Assembly: GCA_021292165.1 (NCBI GenBank)
Contig: CM037879.1
Span: 23,791,817-23,855,816 of the forward strand
Direction of reading: 5' to 3'
Source of the DNA: Shinisaurus crocodilurus
Taxonomy: Eukaryota > Chordata > Lepidosauria > Squamata > Shinisauridae
DNA length: 64,000 nucleotides
Positions 31,661 through 42,212 of the stretch are shown here, in pieces. Both the position numbers and the translations under genes were made by a program. Each line of letters opens with the position of its first letter. The first letter of the stretch is position 1. The notes beneath the pieces were generated by a model. It searched no databases. It was not told where the DNA came from and saw nothing but the letters and a program-made list of their open reading frames with translations.

Positions 31661-32159
31661 ACACCAGGGGTTTCTGGATCTGTGTACAGCTGCCCTGTGT
31701 GGTAAACCACTGCAGGTGACAGCTTTTCAGTGAAGTACTCTCAGGCCCTGGACTGACTCTGCCCACTCCGGTTGGCCTTGCAATCTCTTGGACAAGAAGG
31801 GGTATAAGAGAGCTTCCTGTTCCAGTTGAGCCTTGTTTGAGAAACAAGGGCTTCCTGACCCTTACCCCTGGTTTGTCCTTCAGTCCTGACTTGCTCTTGT
31901 CCCAAGACCCCTGTTTCAAAATCCTGGCTCCCCTCAGACAGACTATTGTCCATGGCACAGCCCTGACACCACAGATCCATGGGTTCTGAGTTCTAGTTCT
32001 GGCAACTCCTGCAAGCCTTACAGCTGTACCTCTTTGCCTCCACTTAAGTTCTGGCTGCATATTTGTAATTAAAGCCAGTATTACAAAGACGCTTTAAGTT
32101 TTACTCTTCCCAAGGAACTTTAAGTGCTCCCTCATCCAAAGGGAACTGTAGGCAGTATG
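31242..32159. other. stretch with (GT)n, no gene
   Basis: (GA)n at 31247-31262 and (GT)n at 31624-31658. A 169-codon minus frame crosses the (GT)n as a His-Thr run and has no domain. Confidence 0.45.
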
Positions 32160-32231
32160 CCTACAGAGGCAGTTTGCCTATGTACACCAGTTGCTGGGGA
32201 ACATGGGTGAGAGGGTGCTGTTGCACTCATG
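32160..32231 (+). mobile_element. SINE-like repeat X copy 1 (left part)
   Basis: TTGCCTATGTACACCAGTTG, GGGGAACATGGGTGAGAGGG and TGCTGTTGCACTCATG match repeat X at 47216 and 59565. The unit resumes at 33068 after an L2 and a 5S-SINE insertion. Confidence 0.75.
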
Positions 32232-32872
32232 TTTTGGGACCACAATACTTGACGGAACATCTCTCCCAACCACAATCAACCCGGACACTACGTTCAACAT
32301 AGCCTTCCTCTGGCTGCCCCCTCCGAGGGAGGCTTGGAGGGTGGCAATAAGGGGGGCCTTTTCTGTGGTAGCCCCCCGAACTCTGGAACAAGCTCCCCCT
32401 TGAGGCCTGCCTGGCACCAACTCTACTATCTTTTCGGTGCCAGGTTAAGACTGACCTCTATGTTGAGGCATTTAGCAACTCTAAATACAGTAATACCTTG
32501 GATTGCAAGTAACTTGGTTTGAGAGCGTCTTGCAAGACAAGCAAATTTTAAAATATTTATTTATTTATTTATTTATTACTTGATATACAAGCGACGTCTT
32601 GCAATACAAGTACTGTAGTACGGCTTAAATTAAAAATCTCTGTACAAATTTTTTAGGGGGAAATTCGTTTTGATATAAGAGTGTTTTGGATTACAAGCAC
32701 GTTTCCAGAGTGAATTATGCTCTCAATCCAAGGCATGACTGTAGTACATGGTGGGGTGGTTATTTGAACTTTTCTACAGGTCGCGTTGTATTAACTTGTT
32801 TTAGTTAATCGTATTGTATTGTATTTTTTATTGATTGTTGTAAACCACCCAGAGAGCTTCGGCTATTTAGAG

Positions 32873-32917
<45 letters not shown>
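32232..32917 (+). mobile_element. L2-type LINE 3' end inside repeat X
   Basis: Translation of 32290-32470 gives PPPREAWRVAIRGAFSVVAP then RTLEQAPP, an L2 C-terminal pattern. After a nested MITE the 3' UTR has TAAACCACCCAGAGAGCTTC then GGCTAT and a (TGA)n tail (32875-32917). 5'-truncated and inactive. Confidence 0.75.
32488..32741 (+). mobile_element. Tigger/mariner-like MITE, copy 1
   Basis: CAGTAATACCTTGGATTG and CAATCCAAGGCATGACTG are inverted ends with TA on both sides (32486-32487 and 32742-32743), the Tc1/mariner target signature. Interior has AACTTGGTTTGAGAGCG, CGACGTCTTGCAATAC and a (TTTA)n stretch. Same family as 55150-55413. Confidence 0.85.
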
Positions 32918-32918
<1 letters not shown>

Positions 32919-32920
32919 TA

Positions 32921-33062
32921 GATCATAGAGTTAGAAGGGGCCTACAAGGCCATCGAGTCCAACCCCCTGCTCAATGCAGGAAACTAGAGGAGGGGTCTCC
33001 CATCCAAGTAACAACCAGGCCTGACCCTGCTTAGCTTTCCACACTCAGACAAGCTGAGCCTG
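32921..33062 (-). mobile_element. 5S rRNA-derived SINE with CR1 3' tail, copy 2
   Basis: Nearly identical to 17911-18067 through CTCCCATCCAAGTAACAACC, CCCTGCTTAGCTTTCC and up to GACAAGCTGAGCC, where both stop. A TGATGATG on each side suggests insertion into the L2 microsatellite tail. Confidence 0.8.
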
Positions 33063-33067
33063 ATGAT

Positions 33068-33181
33068 GTCCTGCTTGTGGGTTTCCCATGGGCAGCTGGT
33101 TGACCACTGTGTGAACAGAATGCTGGACTAGATGGACCCTTGGTCTGATCCCGCATGGCTCTTCTGGGGTTCTTAACTGAA
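33068..33181 (+). mobile_element. SINE-like repeat X copy 1 (right part)
   Basis: TCCTGCTTGTGGGTTTCCCA, GGGCAGCTGGTTGACCACTG, GAATGCTGGACTAGATGG and CTTGGTCTGATCC complete the X unit begun at 32160. Confidence 0.75.
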
Positions 33182-34020
33182 GCTGCTGCTGGAACTTCTT
33201 GTTGCCACTTGGGAAAGTGGAGTGTCTTACAATGCTAATGAATTAAATGGCAAGGCACTGATCATAAATTTCAGAATATGACGATTACTTTTACATTTTA
33301 GAAAAACTTGGCCTCTCTCTCTCTCATTAGGCGGCCCATCGCCAGAAGATCAGAATTGTTCAGTACTCACTGTAATGACATCCTGGAGGAGGCAACTGAC
33401 AGGGTGGTGACATCGCATTGCCAAGAACGAAAGCCCTTCCGTTTTCTAGGAAAGTATTTTTTTAAATGGTATGATTGCTCAAAGATTAGCTAGGTTGCCA
33501 ATGGCCCGTGCTATGGGTGTGTGAGTGTGCATGTGGAAGGCGATATTTTACATGGAGGTGTTAAATTTTCATGCCTCAATAAAACTGGGATGTAGGACTT
33601 AATAGACAGACTGAAGGAGAAAGCCAAATTAGCCAAACTTTATCATTTGAGCAAGCAGTTGATAAAGGACAGCAACTGTGACATCTCAGCTCTTTTTCAA
33701 GTGCAAAGCTATGAATTACATTGTATATTATAATGGCCCATTTAAGGTTGGAAGCTCAATTTGAGAAGCTATTGGAGCAGCCGGAGAAAGGGGTGTTCAT
33801 GAAGTTTGACTAGTTATTGATTGAGAGCAAGATTATTATTTTTTAAAACCCAGATATAGGTAGATATAGATATATTGGTAGGGGAAAGGCTTTGGGAATT
33901 GGGGTGTAGTTCAAGGAAAATTAGCATCCATCGCATGAGCATGGCTGGAAACCATAACAAGACCATTACAGTGATAATTATACATTGTGAAATGGTTGGA
34001 AATGTGGAACAGCTAAAGAC

Positions 34021-34056
<36 letters not shown>

Positions 34057-34538
34057 GTGCTGGCTACGTCTATTGACAAGAGACTTTTGGAAGTTGATGG
34101 TAGGATTTATTTGTCAGTCATTTGAGGTACCAGTAATTCCACTTAATGTTTCATTAGGCTAGGTATAACAATTGGCTCCCAAGTATGATTTTCAATATAC
34201 TGGCTGCAGCAAAGGCTCTTCTAGCATAATAGTGGGGTTAGGGTTCCATTCAGTGCTTTTCATATGATGTTAGTCAAGCACATGGCAAACCAAAAAAAAA
34301 AGCCTGTACTAGTACAGCTGAGGGCTACAGAGATGCCACATGAGACCTGGTGCAAAGGGCTAGGAGCAGAAGGAAGCGGGGAGAAGGTATTAAAAGGCAA
34401 TCAGACAGCAGTAGAAGCAGATACGAAGAAGTCAGAGGTCTTCCTCCCCACCCTTCTGCAGCCAAAACCAAAACCATTAGGAGCTGACTTTCAGCTTCAT
34501 GAAGGACAAGGCTATCATGATGACTATAGATTACCTCC
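33182..34538. other. stretch with (CA)n, no gene
   Basis: (CA)n at 34023-34053. AT-rich; a possible decayed LINE near 33700-34010 but no diagnostic motif. A frame at 34264-34605 has no domain and runs into the adjacent hAT. Confidence 0.4.
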
Positions 34539-34869
34539 CAGTGCCAGCTCAAAGTTTTTGAGGGCCCTTGGGCAAGACACCTTCAATGGGCCCCTCCCTC
34601 AGTGAGTCTATCTTCTCACCACCAGCTGCTATTTCTCCTCCTCATCTTTCTCACCATTCTTACCACTTGTATGCTCGACAGGCAGAGAGCCCGTGAGTGA
34701 GTAGGCAGTGTTATCTACTGTTCCTGCTCCTCACCACCACCACTGTTGCCTGGCCCAGAGCGAGGGGCAGGAGAAGAAGCAGGTGGTAATGGTGAAGAGG
34801 AGGAGCAACTCCAGGAAGCTCTTGCCCTCAGCAGAGGCCCATCCATACCTACCCTTGATGCTGGCCCTG
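34539..34869 (+). mobile_element. hAT element, family C copy 4, with exact TSD
   Basis: CAGTGCCAGCTCAAAGTTTT on the left and CCTACCCTTGATGCTGGCCC then TG on the right. TSD TTACCTCC exact at 34531-34538 and 34870-34877. Interior has GCTCCTCACCACCACC and GGCCCAGAGCGAGGGGC. Reference copy for family C. It sits at the left edge of a repeat X unit. Confidence 0.9.
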
Positions 34870-35108
34870 TTACCTCCAGAATCAGAGACAATATGCCTCT
34901 GAGTACCAGTTGCTGGGGAACACAAGTGGGAGGGTGACATAATAGTGCTCATGTCCTGTTTGTGGGCTTCCTGCGGGCAGCTGGTTGGCCACTGTGGGAA
35001 TTTCTTTAGAATTTTCTATTTTCTTTAGAATTTCCTCCTTTTGAAATGTCCTTTTTGTAAAAAAAAATTTATCCTGGAAGACAATCTTACTTGGTCACGA
35101 GTGATCGC

Positions 35109-35151
<43 letters not shown>

Positions 35152-35224
35152 CGACTGTGGGAACAGAATGCTGGACTAAATAGGCCTTTGGTTTGACCCA
35201 GCAGGGTTCTTCTTATGTTTTTAT
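34870..35224 (+). mobile_element. SINE-like repeat X copy 2, interrupted
   Basis: AATATGCCTCTGAGTACCAG, TTGCTGGGGAACACAAG and GCGGGCAGCTGGTTGGCC, then after an insertion GAATGCTGGACTAAATAGGC and TTCTTCTTATGTTTTTA. Split by repeat Y. Confidence 0.78.
35001..35153 (-). mobile_element. SINE-like repeat Y copy 1, nested in repeat X
   Basis: ATTTCCTCCTTTTGAAATG, CCTGGAAGACAATCTTACTT, GGTCACGAGTGATCGC, then a (TGA)n tail. The 10-bp TSD ACTGTGGGAA is exact at 34991-35000 and 35154-35163. Same family as 48365-48500. Confidence 0.78.
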
Positions 35225-36338
35225 GTAGTTTTCACGGTGGTGGTGAATCTGTGTCTGGCTGGAGGTGGCATTCACATAACAGAATGCTCCACCGTACAAA
35301 CAAACAGACAAGCATATCAGAGAAGGCTAGCTAGAATCCTCCTTCCTGCCATCTAGTTTTCAATAAGGTGGAAACTTTATGTATAAAAGACCATTCAGTG
35401 ACATGAACCACTACCTGACTGTGTCACTGTAGTCAAAAGTGGTACAGCCCAGGCACCATGCTTCCACAGTGAGAACTAAGTCAAAGGGGCTGCAGGACCG
35501 AGGATAGCTCCCAGGAGCACTAATCCGACAGGAGGCAGGGCTCAGCTGAGCCCTTAAGTACTTGGGCCTGATGAAGCCCAGGCTCCACCTTCAGCTTCAT
35601 AAAGGGGCCAATCCTTGGCTCAGAGCCTCTGAGTGGTCCCTTCTTCCATCTCAGGTGCAGGCTTCCAGGGTAGGGAGGGACTTTGGTGGATGGTTGAGTA
35701 CTGAAGGGAAAGAGCATACATACCATTATAAAATGTCTCTCTTCTTTCTAAACTGCATTAACCATATTCACAAGCCATGCCTTCTAGGCTAAGTGCTATT
35801 GGCTTCGGTTGTGAAATGTCCTTCTTTGCCTGGACAGTGTCTCCAGTCTGAGAACCCCAGTCTAGCAGATTAATGTAATGCTTTCATTAGCACCAAATGG
35901 AAGAGAACAGCCCATTGTAAATGTGTCTCAAGTCTGTCCAAGGAAGGGAATTTATTTCTTCTCTCAAGGCTGGTCTCCTAAGAGTTTTCTCAAAGTTATG
36001 CATAATAAAATATCACATTGTTGTGCTGCAAAGCAAGTGACAGTGATTACGGTGTCACAATTTTGATTGCCAGGATTCTTGGTGATTTGTGCTGCCTATT
36101 AACTATGCAGGTTGGGACCTAGCAACACTCAGGCAATGAATCCCATTTTAGAACAGGACGCATCTGGGCATGTTGTTCTAGTGCTGTACAACATCCCAGA
36201 GAATACCTTTCCTTATCTGGGATGTCCCTGAGCTTAACCTACATTTTTGTGCAGTCTAATATATCAGAACCCAGAAGAGTCAGGCGAAGCTCACCCACAA
36301 GAGAGCAGGAGGCCGCATGCACGGACACTCCCCCTGAC
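35225..36338. other. stretch without recognised gene
   Basis: A short hAT-end-like CCAGTCTGAGAACCCCAG near 35849 is the only repeat hint. No exon seen. Confidence 0.4.
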
Positions 36339-36723
36339 CAGGGCCGGCGCTACCGCTAGGCAAACTGCGCTCTTCACTGCCGCTGCGCCGCCGCCGCTGC
36401 GCCGCCCCCGCCAGGCCTCCGCCTCCCCACCCTCCCGCCCGCCGCCGCCGCCGCCGCGCCTCCCCCCGCCCTCCCGCTCGCTCACCGCTGCGCCTCCCCC
36501 GCCCTCCCGCTCGCTGCCGCTGCGCCTCCCCCCGCCATCGCCACCCCCCCAACCCCCCCGCCACCTACCTTCGTCGCGTCGCTTCCGGAGCCCCGCCTGC
36601 GTTGTTTTGGCTGGAGAAACCAGGGCAACAGGGCTTAAACAGCCCTGTTGCCATGGTTTCCCCGGCAAAAAACAGCGCGGGGGTCCCGTCACGTCGCGTC
36701 ACTTCAGGAGGAGGAGGAGGAGG

Positions 36724-36755
<32 letters not shown>

Positions 36756-36890
36756 GCCGCAGCAGCCAGGGCGGGGGGGGAAGGTAGGTTGGTGGTGGCG
36801 GTGCAGGGTTGTTGTTTTTTGCTGCTTTGGAGAGGGGGGGCGCTAAATATTTTTTCGCCTGGGGCGCCAAACTGCCCTGCACCGGTCCTG
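36339..36890 (-). mobile_element. non-autonomous hAT, family B copy 4 (short, GC-rich)
   Basis: CAGGGCCGGCGCTACCGCTA and CCCTGCACCGGTCCTG ends with exact TSD CCCCTGAC (36331-36338, 36891-36898). The middle carries a complete hairpin, CAGGGCAACAGGGCTTAAAC then AGCCCTGTTGCC (36620-36655), shared with 37700-39960. CCG/CTC and CAG runs produce Pro/Arg and Ser/Gln frames. No transposase. Confidence 0.93.
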
Positions 36891-37254
36891 CCCCTGACAT
36901 GTGGCTTCAACGTGGAAATATGCCCAGACAAGCAACAGGAATCACAGAATAGGCATAAGGGCAGAGGCCGGATCTACAGAATGAGGACATCTCCTAGAAA
37001 GCAGAAAACTTACTCTGATTTGTTCCTGACCATAAATGAGTTTTTTTACTTGATATTCTAAACTTCTTTATTGACTCTCTCAGACGCTGTTCTCTCTTCA
37101 GAGTGGGATAGCCTGTTCACCTGGTGTCATGCCGGTGCTGGAGGAAAGCTCTTCAGAGGGGAGCCAGAGATCTCAGAGATGAAGCAGCAAGGAGGAGCCC
37201 TGCCCTGCCAGAAGACCAGGAGGAACCTGGGCCCTTGGGGGAGAGGGCTATGAG
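36891..37254. other. stretch without recognised gene
   Basis: Nothing recognised apart from the TSD of the preceding element. Confidence 0.4.
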
Positions 37255-37629
37255 TAGGGGCGGGTGATTCTCTGGGACCCGAACCGCCTGTGACTCAGTG
37301 GATGCCACTGCTGTGCCTGCCGAGCCGGGATGAAAGCAGGCACACGCTACACTGTTCATTGGACTTCCGGGTTCCCGGAGGGCTGCGGTTTACGTAGAAA
37401 ATGCCTTAAGATACGTCAAGTTATGCAAATTGCGGTCACTTTTGGTGTATCTTAAGGCATTTTCTATGTATACAGCGGCCCACCAGGAACCCAGAAGTCG
37501 CTTCCCTGGCTCAACTTGGGAGAACGCGAGTCGAGCAAGGGAAGAAGGTCAGTGAGACGGAGCTCGAGGGGTCGAGCCAGGCCAGGCCGCCAGATTTCCA
37601 CCCCCGAATGAAATCCTCACACATCCCTA
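37255..37629. mobile_element. hAT-like foldback, family K copy 2
   Basis: TAGGGGCGGGTGATTCTC and TCACACATCCCTA ends; TSD GCTATGAG (37247-37254) and GCTGTGAG (37630-37637). Internal arms GAAAATGCCTTAAGATAC and GTATCTTAAGGCATTTTC pair around ATGCAAATTGCGG. It gives the clearest boundaries for family K. Confidence 0.82.
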
Positions 37630-37785
37630 GCTGTGAGTCCATCCCCACAAGAGGAGGGGAACTTCACCTCTGAGACAGAGGCTGAGTGACCACCTAGCCC
37701 AGTGATGGCGAACCTATGGCACGCGTGCCACAGGTGGCACGTGTGGACAACTCTGCTGACACGCGAGCCATAGGTCACCAGGAGA

Positions 37786-37975
37786 GTCACGTCATGTCCT
37801 GCGCGCCGGATCTGTCGCCCGTCGTGTCATGTCCTGCGCACTGGATCCCTGCACTCTGTTTTTGGCGGGGGGGGGGGGGACAAGGGCAACAGGGCTTAAA
37901 CAGCCCTGTTGCCCTGGTTCCCCCCCCGCGCCAAAAACAGAGCGCGGGGATCCAGCGCACAGGACATGACGTGAC
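37786..37975. repeat. long hairpin inside hAT L
   Basis: GTCACGTCATGTCCTGCGC pairs with GCGCACAGGACATGACGTGA. Further in, CTGTTTTTGGCG pairs with CGCCAAAAACAG, and the core CAACAGGGCTTAAACAGCCC then TGTTG closes it. The core is shared with 36620-36655. Confidence 0.85.
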
Positions 37976-38167
37976 GGGCGGCGACGGCGGGTCCAGAGGT
38001 GGCGGCAGCAGCTTCAGCGGCGCGGAGAACGCTCCGCGCCGCTCAGAAGAGTGAGATCGGGCCGGAGGAGCCCAGGTAAGGCTCGTATTACATCCCTGCC
38101 GCGCGTTCCCATGCAGCCGCCTCACTCTTGCCCCCCAGCCGCCTCATTCCCTCCTAGCCAGCACCTT

Positions 38168-39676
38168 CTTCTCCTTTCCCCACATTCTCCCTGGCTTCTT
38201 CCCCCCTCTTTCCCCCCAAATGCACAATCCCCCCCTCTTTCCCCCCAAACGCTTGAGGTCTCCTCCTTTCCCCACATTCTCCCTGGCTTCTTCCCCCCTC
38301 TTCCCCCAAATGCACAATCCCCCCTCTTTCCCCCAAACGCTTGAGGTCTCCTCCTTTCCCCACATTCTCCCTGGCTTCTTCCCCCCTCTTTCCCCCAAAT
38401 GCACAATCCCCCCTCTTTCCCCCCAAACGCTTGAGGTCTCCTCCTTTCCCCACATTCTCCCTGGCTTCTTCCCCCCTCTTCCCCCCAAATGCACAATCCC
38501 CCCTCTTTCCCCCAAACGCTTGAGGTCTCCTCCTTTCCCGACATTCTCCCTGGCTTCTTCCCCCCTCTTTCCCTCCAAATGCAAACCCCCCCTCTTTCCC
38601 CCCCAAACGCTTGAGGTCTCCTCCTTTCCCCACATTCTCCCTGGCTTCTTCCCCCCTCTTTCCCCCCCAATGCACAATCTCCCCTCTTTCCCCCAAACGC
38701 TTGAGGTCTCCTCCTTTCCCCACATTCTCCCTGGCTTCTTCCCCCCCTCTTTCCCCCCAAATGCACAACCCCCCCTCTTTCCCCCCAACGCTTGAGGTCT
38801 CCTCCTTTCCCCCCATTCTCCCTGGCTTCTTCCCCCCTCTTTCCCCCCAATGCACAATCTCCCCTCTTTCCCCCAAACGCTTGAGGTCTCCTCCTTTCCC
38901 CACATTCTCCCTGGCTTCTTCCCCCCTCTTTCCCCCCCAAATGCACAATCCCCCCTCTTTCCCCCCAAACGCTTGAGGTCTCCTCCTTTCCCCACATTCT
39001 CCCTGGCTTCTTCCCCCCTCTTTCCCCCCAATGCACAATCCCCCCCTCTTTTCCCCCCAAACGCTTGCGGTCTCCTCCTTTCCCCACATTCTCCCTGGCT
39101 TCTTCCCCCCTCTTTCCCCCCAAATGCACAATCCCCCCCCTCTTTCCCCCCAAACGCTTGCGGTCTCCTCCTTTCCCCACATTCTCCCTGGCTTCTTCCC
39201 CCCTCTTTCCCCCCAAATGCACAATCCCCCCTCTTTCCCCCCAAACGCTTGAGGTCTCCTCCTTTCCCCACATTCTCCCTGGCTTCTTCCCCCTCTTCCC
39301 CCCAAATGAACAATCCCCCCTCTTTCCCCCCAAACGCTTGAGGTCTCCTCCTTTCCCCACATTCTCCCTGGCTTCTTCCCCCCTCTTTCCCCCAAATGCA
39401 CAATCCCCCCTCTTTCCCCCCAAACGCTTGCGGTCTCCTTTCCCCACATTCTCCCTGGCTTCTTCCCCCCTCTTTCCCCCCAAATGCACAATCCCCCCTC
39501 TTTCCCCCCAAACGCTTGAGGTCTCCTCCTTTCCCCACATTCTCCCTGGCTTCTTCCCCCCTCTTCCCCCCAAATGAACAATCCCCTCCTCTTTCCCCCC
39601 AAACGCTTGAGGTCTCCTCCTTTCCCCACATTCTCCCTGGCTTCTTCACAATCCCCCCCCCTCTTTCCCCCAAACG
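38168..39676. repeat. ~90-bp minisatellite, about 16.5 units
   Basis: The landmark AACGCTTG(A/C)GG recurs 16 times, first at 38251 and last at 39605, at spacings of 88 to 93 bp. Each unit holds CCCACATTCTCCCTGGCTTC, a TTCCCCCC run and ATGCACAATCCCCCC. Length changes are almost all in the C runs. The plus strand is strongly pyrimidine-rich. No stop codon interrupts several frames, giving 480-510-codon minus ORFs that are not genes. Confidence 0.97.
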
Positions 39677-39968
39677 TATCTAAATTACCTTCAGGCTATG
39701 TGTACAATGTAGTACTATTTAAAAAATTTGAGTTGATGTTTTTTTTCAATAAAAAACTGTTTGTATCATTGAAAGCCCTGTTATTGTGTTTTTCTTTTAA
39801 GACAAAAGATGTTCATTAGTTCGGACAACTGTATGAGTTGTTTTTACTAAACTAAAACCCCAGTATTCAGGTTTAATTGCAGTGTTGGCACTTTGAAATA
39901 AATAATTTGGTTTTGTGTTGCAGTTTGGGCACTCGGGCTCAAAAAGGTTCGCCATCACTGACCTAGCC

Positions 39969-40459
39969 ACAAGGAGCAGTGCTGGGCCCTGCACGACGCT
40001 TCATCCACAATTTCGGCTTCAGAAAGCAGGCAGTTTGCCTGTCTTTGTTTCTCTGTAAATGCAGAGAGCAGTGGAAGGGGGGAGGGTTGCAATGTGGCTA
40101 AATAAAACGGCTTCAGATAAAACTGCTTCTCCCAGCTTCCTTTTCTCAGTTGCTAAGTCGTTCTGTAGCAAGCAAGTAGGAAGGAAGTCTGAGGTTCTCT
40201 GTTGGCTTCAAGTTCTCTTTGTTCATGATTTCAGGTATTTTTACCTGTCTATTTGGTTTAGAAAGGTAGTTTTTGCCTGGTTGTTTTTATGGGGAGGGAG
40301 GGGAATTTTGCCTGTTTGCTTTTGGAGGAGTTCTCAGGACGTCACCAGTTTTCTTTCTGTAAAATGGTATCTTGTGTGTTGTGGCAGCAAATATGTGGTT
40401 GGCCATTTGGGGGTCAAACCTTACCTGTGGCACACATTCTGTTTCTTGGGGAAGTTACT
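39969..40459. other. stretch without recognised gene
   Basis: The 138-codon plus frame at 40059-40475 has no domain. T-rich DNA that may belong to the hAT whose end is at 40570. Confidence 0.35.
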
Positions 40460-40570
40460 TGTCCTTTGTGACTAGGCAGGCCCCCATGGCAGCCATGTTG
40501 AGTTGGTGCCAGTGACAGTTTCTCAGCTTTTCAAATGTGTCCACAGGCCCAAAAAGGTTGGAGACCCCTG
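40460..40570 (-). mobile_element. hAT terminal region (one end)
   Basis: AAAAAGGTTGGAGACCCCTG at 40551-40570 is the complement of CAGGGGTCTCCAACC. The following CTATAGGC could be half of a TSD. The interior has CTTTTCAAATGTGTCCACAG. The partner end was not found upstream. Confidence 0.6.
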
Positions 40571-42034
40571 CTATAGGCCCAATATATTTTTTTTAAATAG
40601 TGTCAGTTAAGCATACATGTACACATGCATGTACACAGCCATGAGTTCCATAAATGGAACTATGTGTTGTGTGAAGAAGTACTTGAATCTTGAATCTACT
40701 GCCAACCAGTTTCCTTGGATGACTGAGTTCTAGTATTAAGAGGATGGGGAAATTTTCTTTCCATCCACGTTCTTCACACACCATACATAATTTTATGATC
40801 TCTGGGTTTGACAGCTGGCAGTCCTACACTGGGTACAAATAAAATCCTGGAGAAGTCAAGCATGCCTAAGTCTCATTGACATCAATGGGTTTAAGAGCCT
40901 AGCCATATGCTTAAATTCTGTTTTTAATGGGATTTTAGTGCATCTGATTTCTATTGTAGGATTGTGCCAACTGACTTTGGTAAATGACTGTGGATTATTC
41001 ATTCTCAGCTTCAATATCAAGCTAATTTGAAAAGTCACCACCAGGAGTTACAAATTGCCATTGTGTTTTGTTAATAATCATTCAGTGCAAGGGTGTTTTT
41101 TTTTCTTTCTCCCCAGTTGAAATGCAAAATGTAAAACATACAGATATTTCCAATTAATTTCTATAGCTCAAACTGTGGATCCAGTTTATAAATCAAACCA
41201 AATAGCTCTTTTTAAACAATTTATTTTTGGATGCCTTTGCTACCTGATGGACCGTAGCAAAAATAAGAGAGGCAGCAGAATATATATAGAACAACAGATT
41301 AGAGCGTACATGACTGGATTTATTATTCTATTTATTTTTAAAAAATTAGGTGTCCTGTAGTTTAGTCTCTTGCCTTGATGAATTAGGATGACACGTCTTG
41401 CATTCCTCTTAGATTTATATTCACCTTCAGAGATTCACAGGCATAAATATTACCAATCTCACAAAAGCAGAGAACACCTTTCCCTGCCCTTCAACACATG
41501 ATGTTAAACAGTACTTAGCTGAAAGTACAAGAACAGGTTCCACAAAGAGAAGATAAGTACACTGTGGTCATCAATTTACTTTAATTGACTTCAGCCTAGT
41601 ATAGAGTTATGTATGTGTAAGTCCTATTTAAATCAAGTTAAACTTATTTCTCTCTCCTCCCAACCTCAAAATTTTGACCCCACACTGGACAGTTTCCTGC
41701 TTGCAAAGGCTTCAACTCCTTGAAGTCTTCTGTTACTCCAGCAGACTCCAAATCGGGCCTAGTATCAGCACGTAGCATCCTCAGACATCCACTAAGGAAC
41801 CATGGGTACTGATGCCTGCTAAGGATTGGGCCCCACCAATCTGTGTCTCCTGGCTCTCTTTTTACCTGGTGGCAGGCAGTTGCAAGCCAACCACCATTTT
41901 TAAAAAGTCAGGAATGTTTTTTTTAGTGCAGTTCATCTCTGCAGCCCAGACATGTAGAGTAGAGAAACATAAATTCCCACCCTCCCTCATCACTACGCTA
42001 TCGACTAGACAAGGGCAAAAAGCAAGAACAAAAG
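40571..42034. other. stretch without recognised gene
   Basis: AT-rich, mostly unique-looking sequence. Short frames only. No repeat boundary recognised. Confidence 0.45.
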
Positions 42035-42212
42035 GGGAGCCATGCTATAATCAGACCAACGGCCTATCTAGTCCTGCATGGTGTTCCCACAGTGGCCAAC
42101 CAAATGCTTATGGGAAGTCCACAAGCCAGACATGAGGGCAATAGCATCCTCCTGCTCACATTCCCCAGCAACTGGTACTCAGAAGCATACTGCCTCTGAT
42201 CCCGGAGGTAGT
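42035..42212 (-). mobile_element. SINE-like repeat X copy 3
   Basis: Reverse orientation: GGAGCCATGCTATAATCAGA, TATCTAGTCCTGCATGGTG, CAGTGGCCAACCAAATGC and CATTCCCCAGCAACTGGTAC are complements of the X unit. Confidence 0.75.

Larger units (their letters stand above)
37700..39960 (+). mobile_element. hAT element L copy 1, carrying a minisatellite
   Basis: CAGTGATGGCGAACCTATGG at the left and AGGTTCGCCATCACTG at the right; exact TSD ACCTAGCC (37692-37699, 39961-39968). Left terminal ~100 bp and right ~280 bp match the 908-bp element at 57267-58174 in reverse. Between them lie a large hairpin (37786-37975) and a 1.5-kb tandem array not found in the sister copy. Confidence 0.95.

Noticed and set aside
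31551..32060. 169-codon minus ORF
   Set aside because: It crosses the (GT)n microsatellite as a His-Thr run and shows no domain on either side.
36247..37061. 199- and 137-codon Pro/Arg-rich frames
   Set aside because: They run across the family B hAT borders at 36339 and 36890, so they join unrelated DNA.
38122..39673. Three overlapping minus-strand ORFs of 483, 491 and 509 codons, rich in Gly, Lys and Arg
   Set aside because: They are different frames of the same 90-bp minisatellite. No stop occurs in the unit, so frames stay open by composition. The repetition reflects DNA repeats and there is no gene structure.
38168..39676. Regular ~90-bp repeats resembling a CRISPR array
   Set aside because: The whole unit is repeated with no distinct spacers, lies inside a hAT transposon, and the genome is vertebrate.
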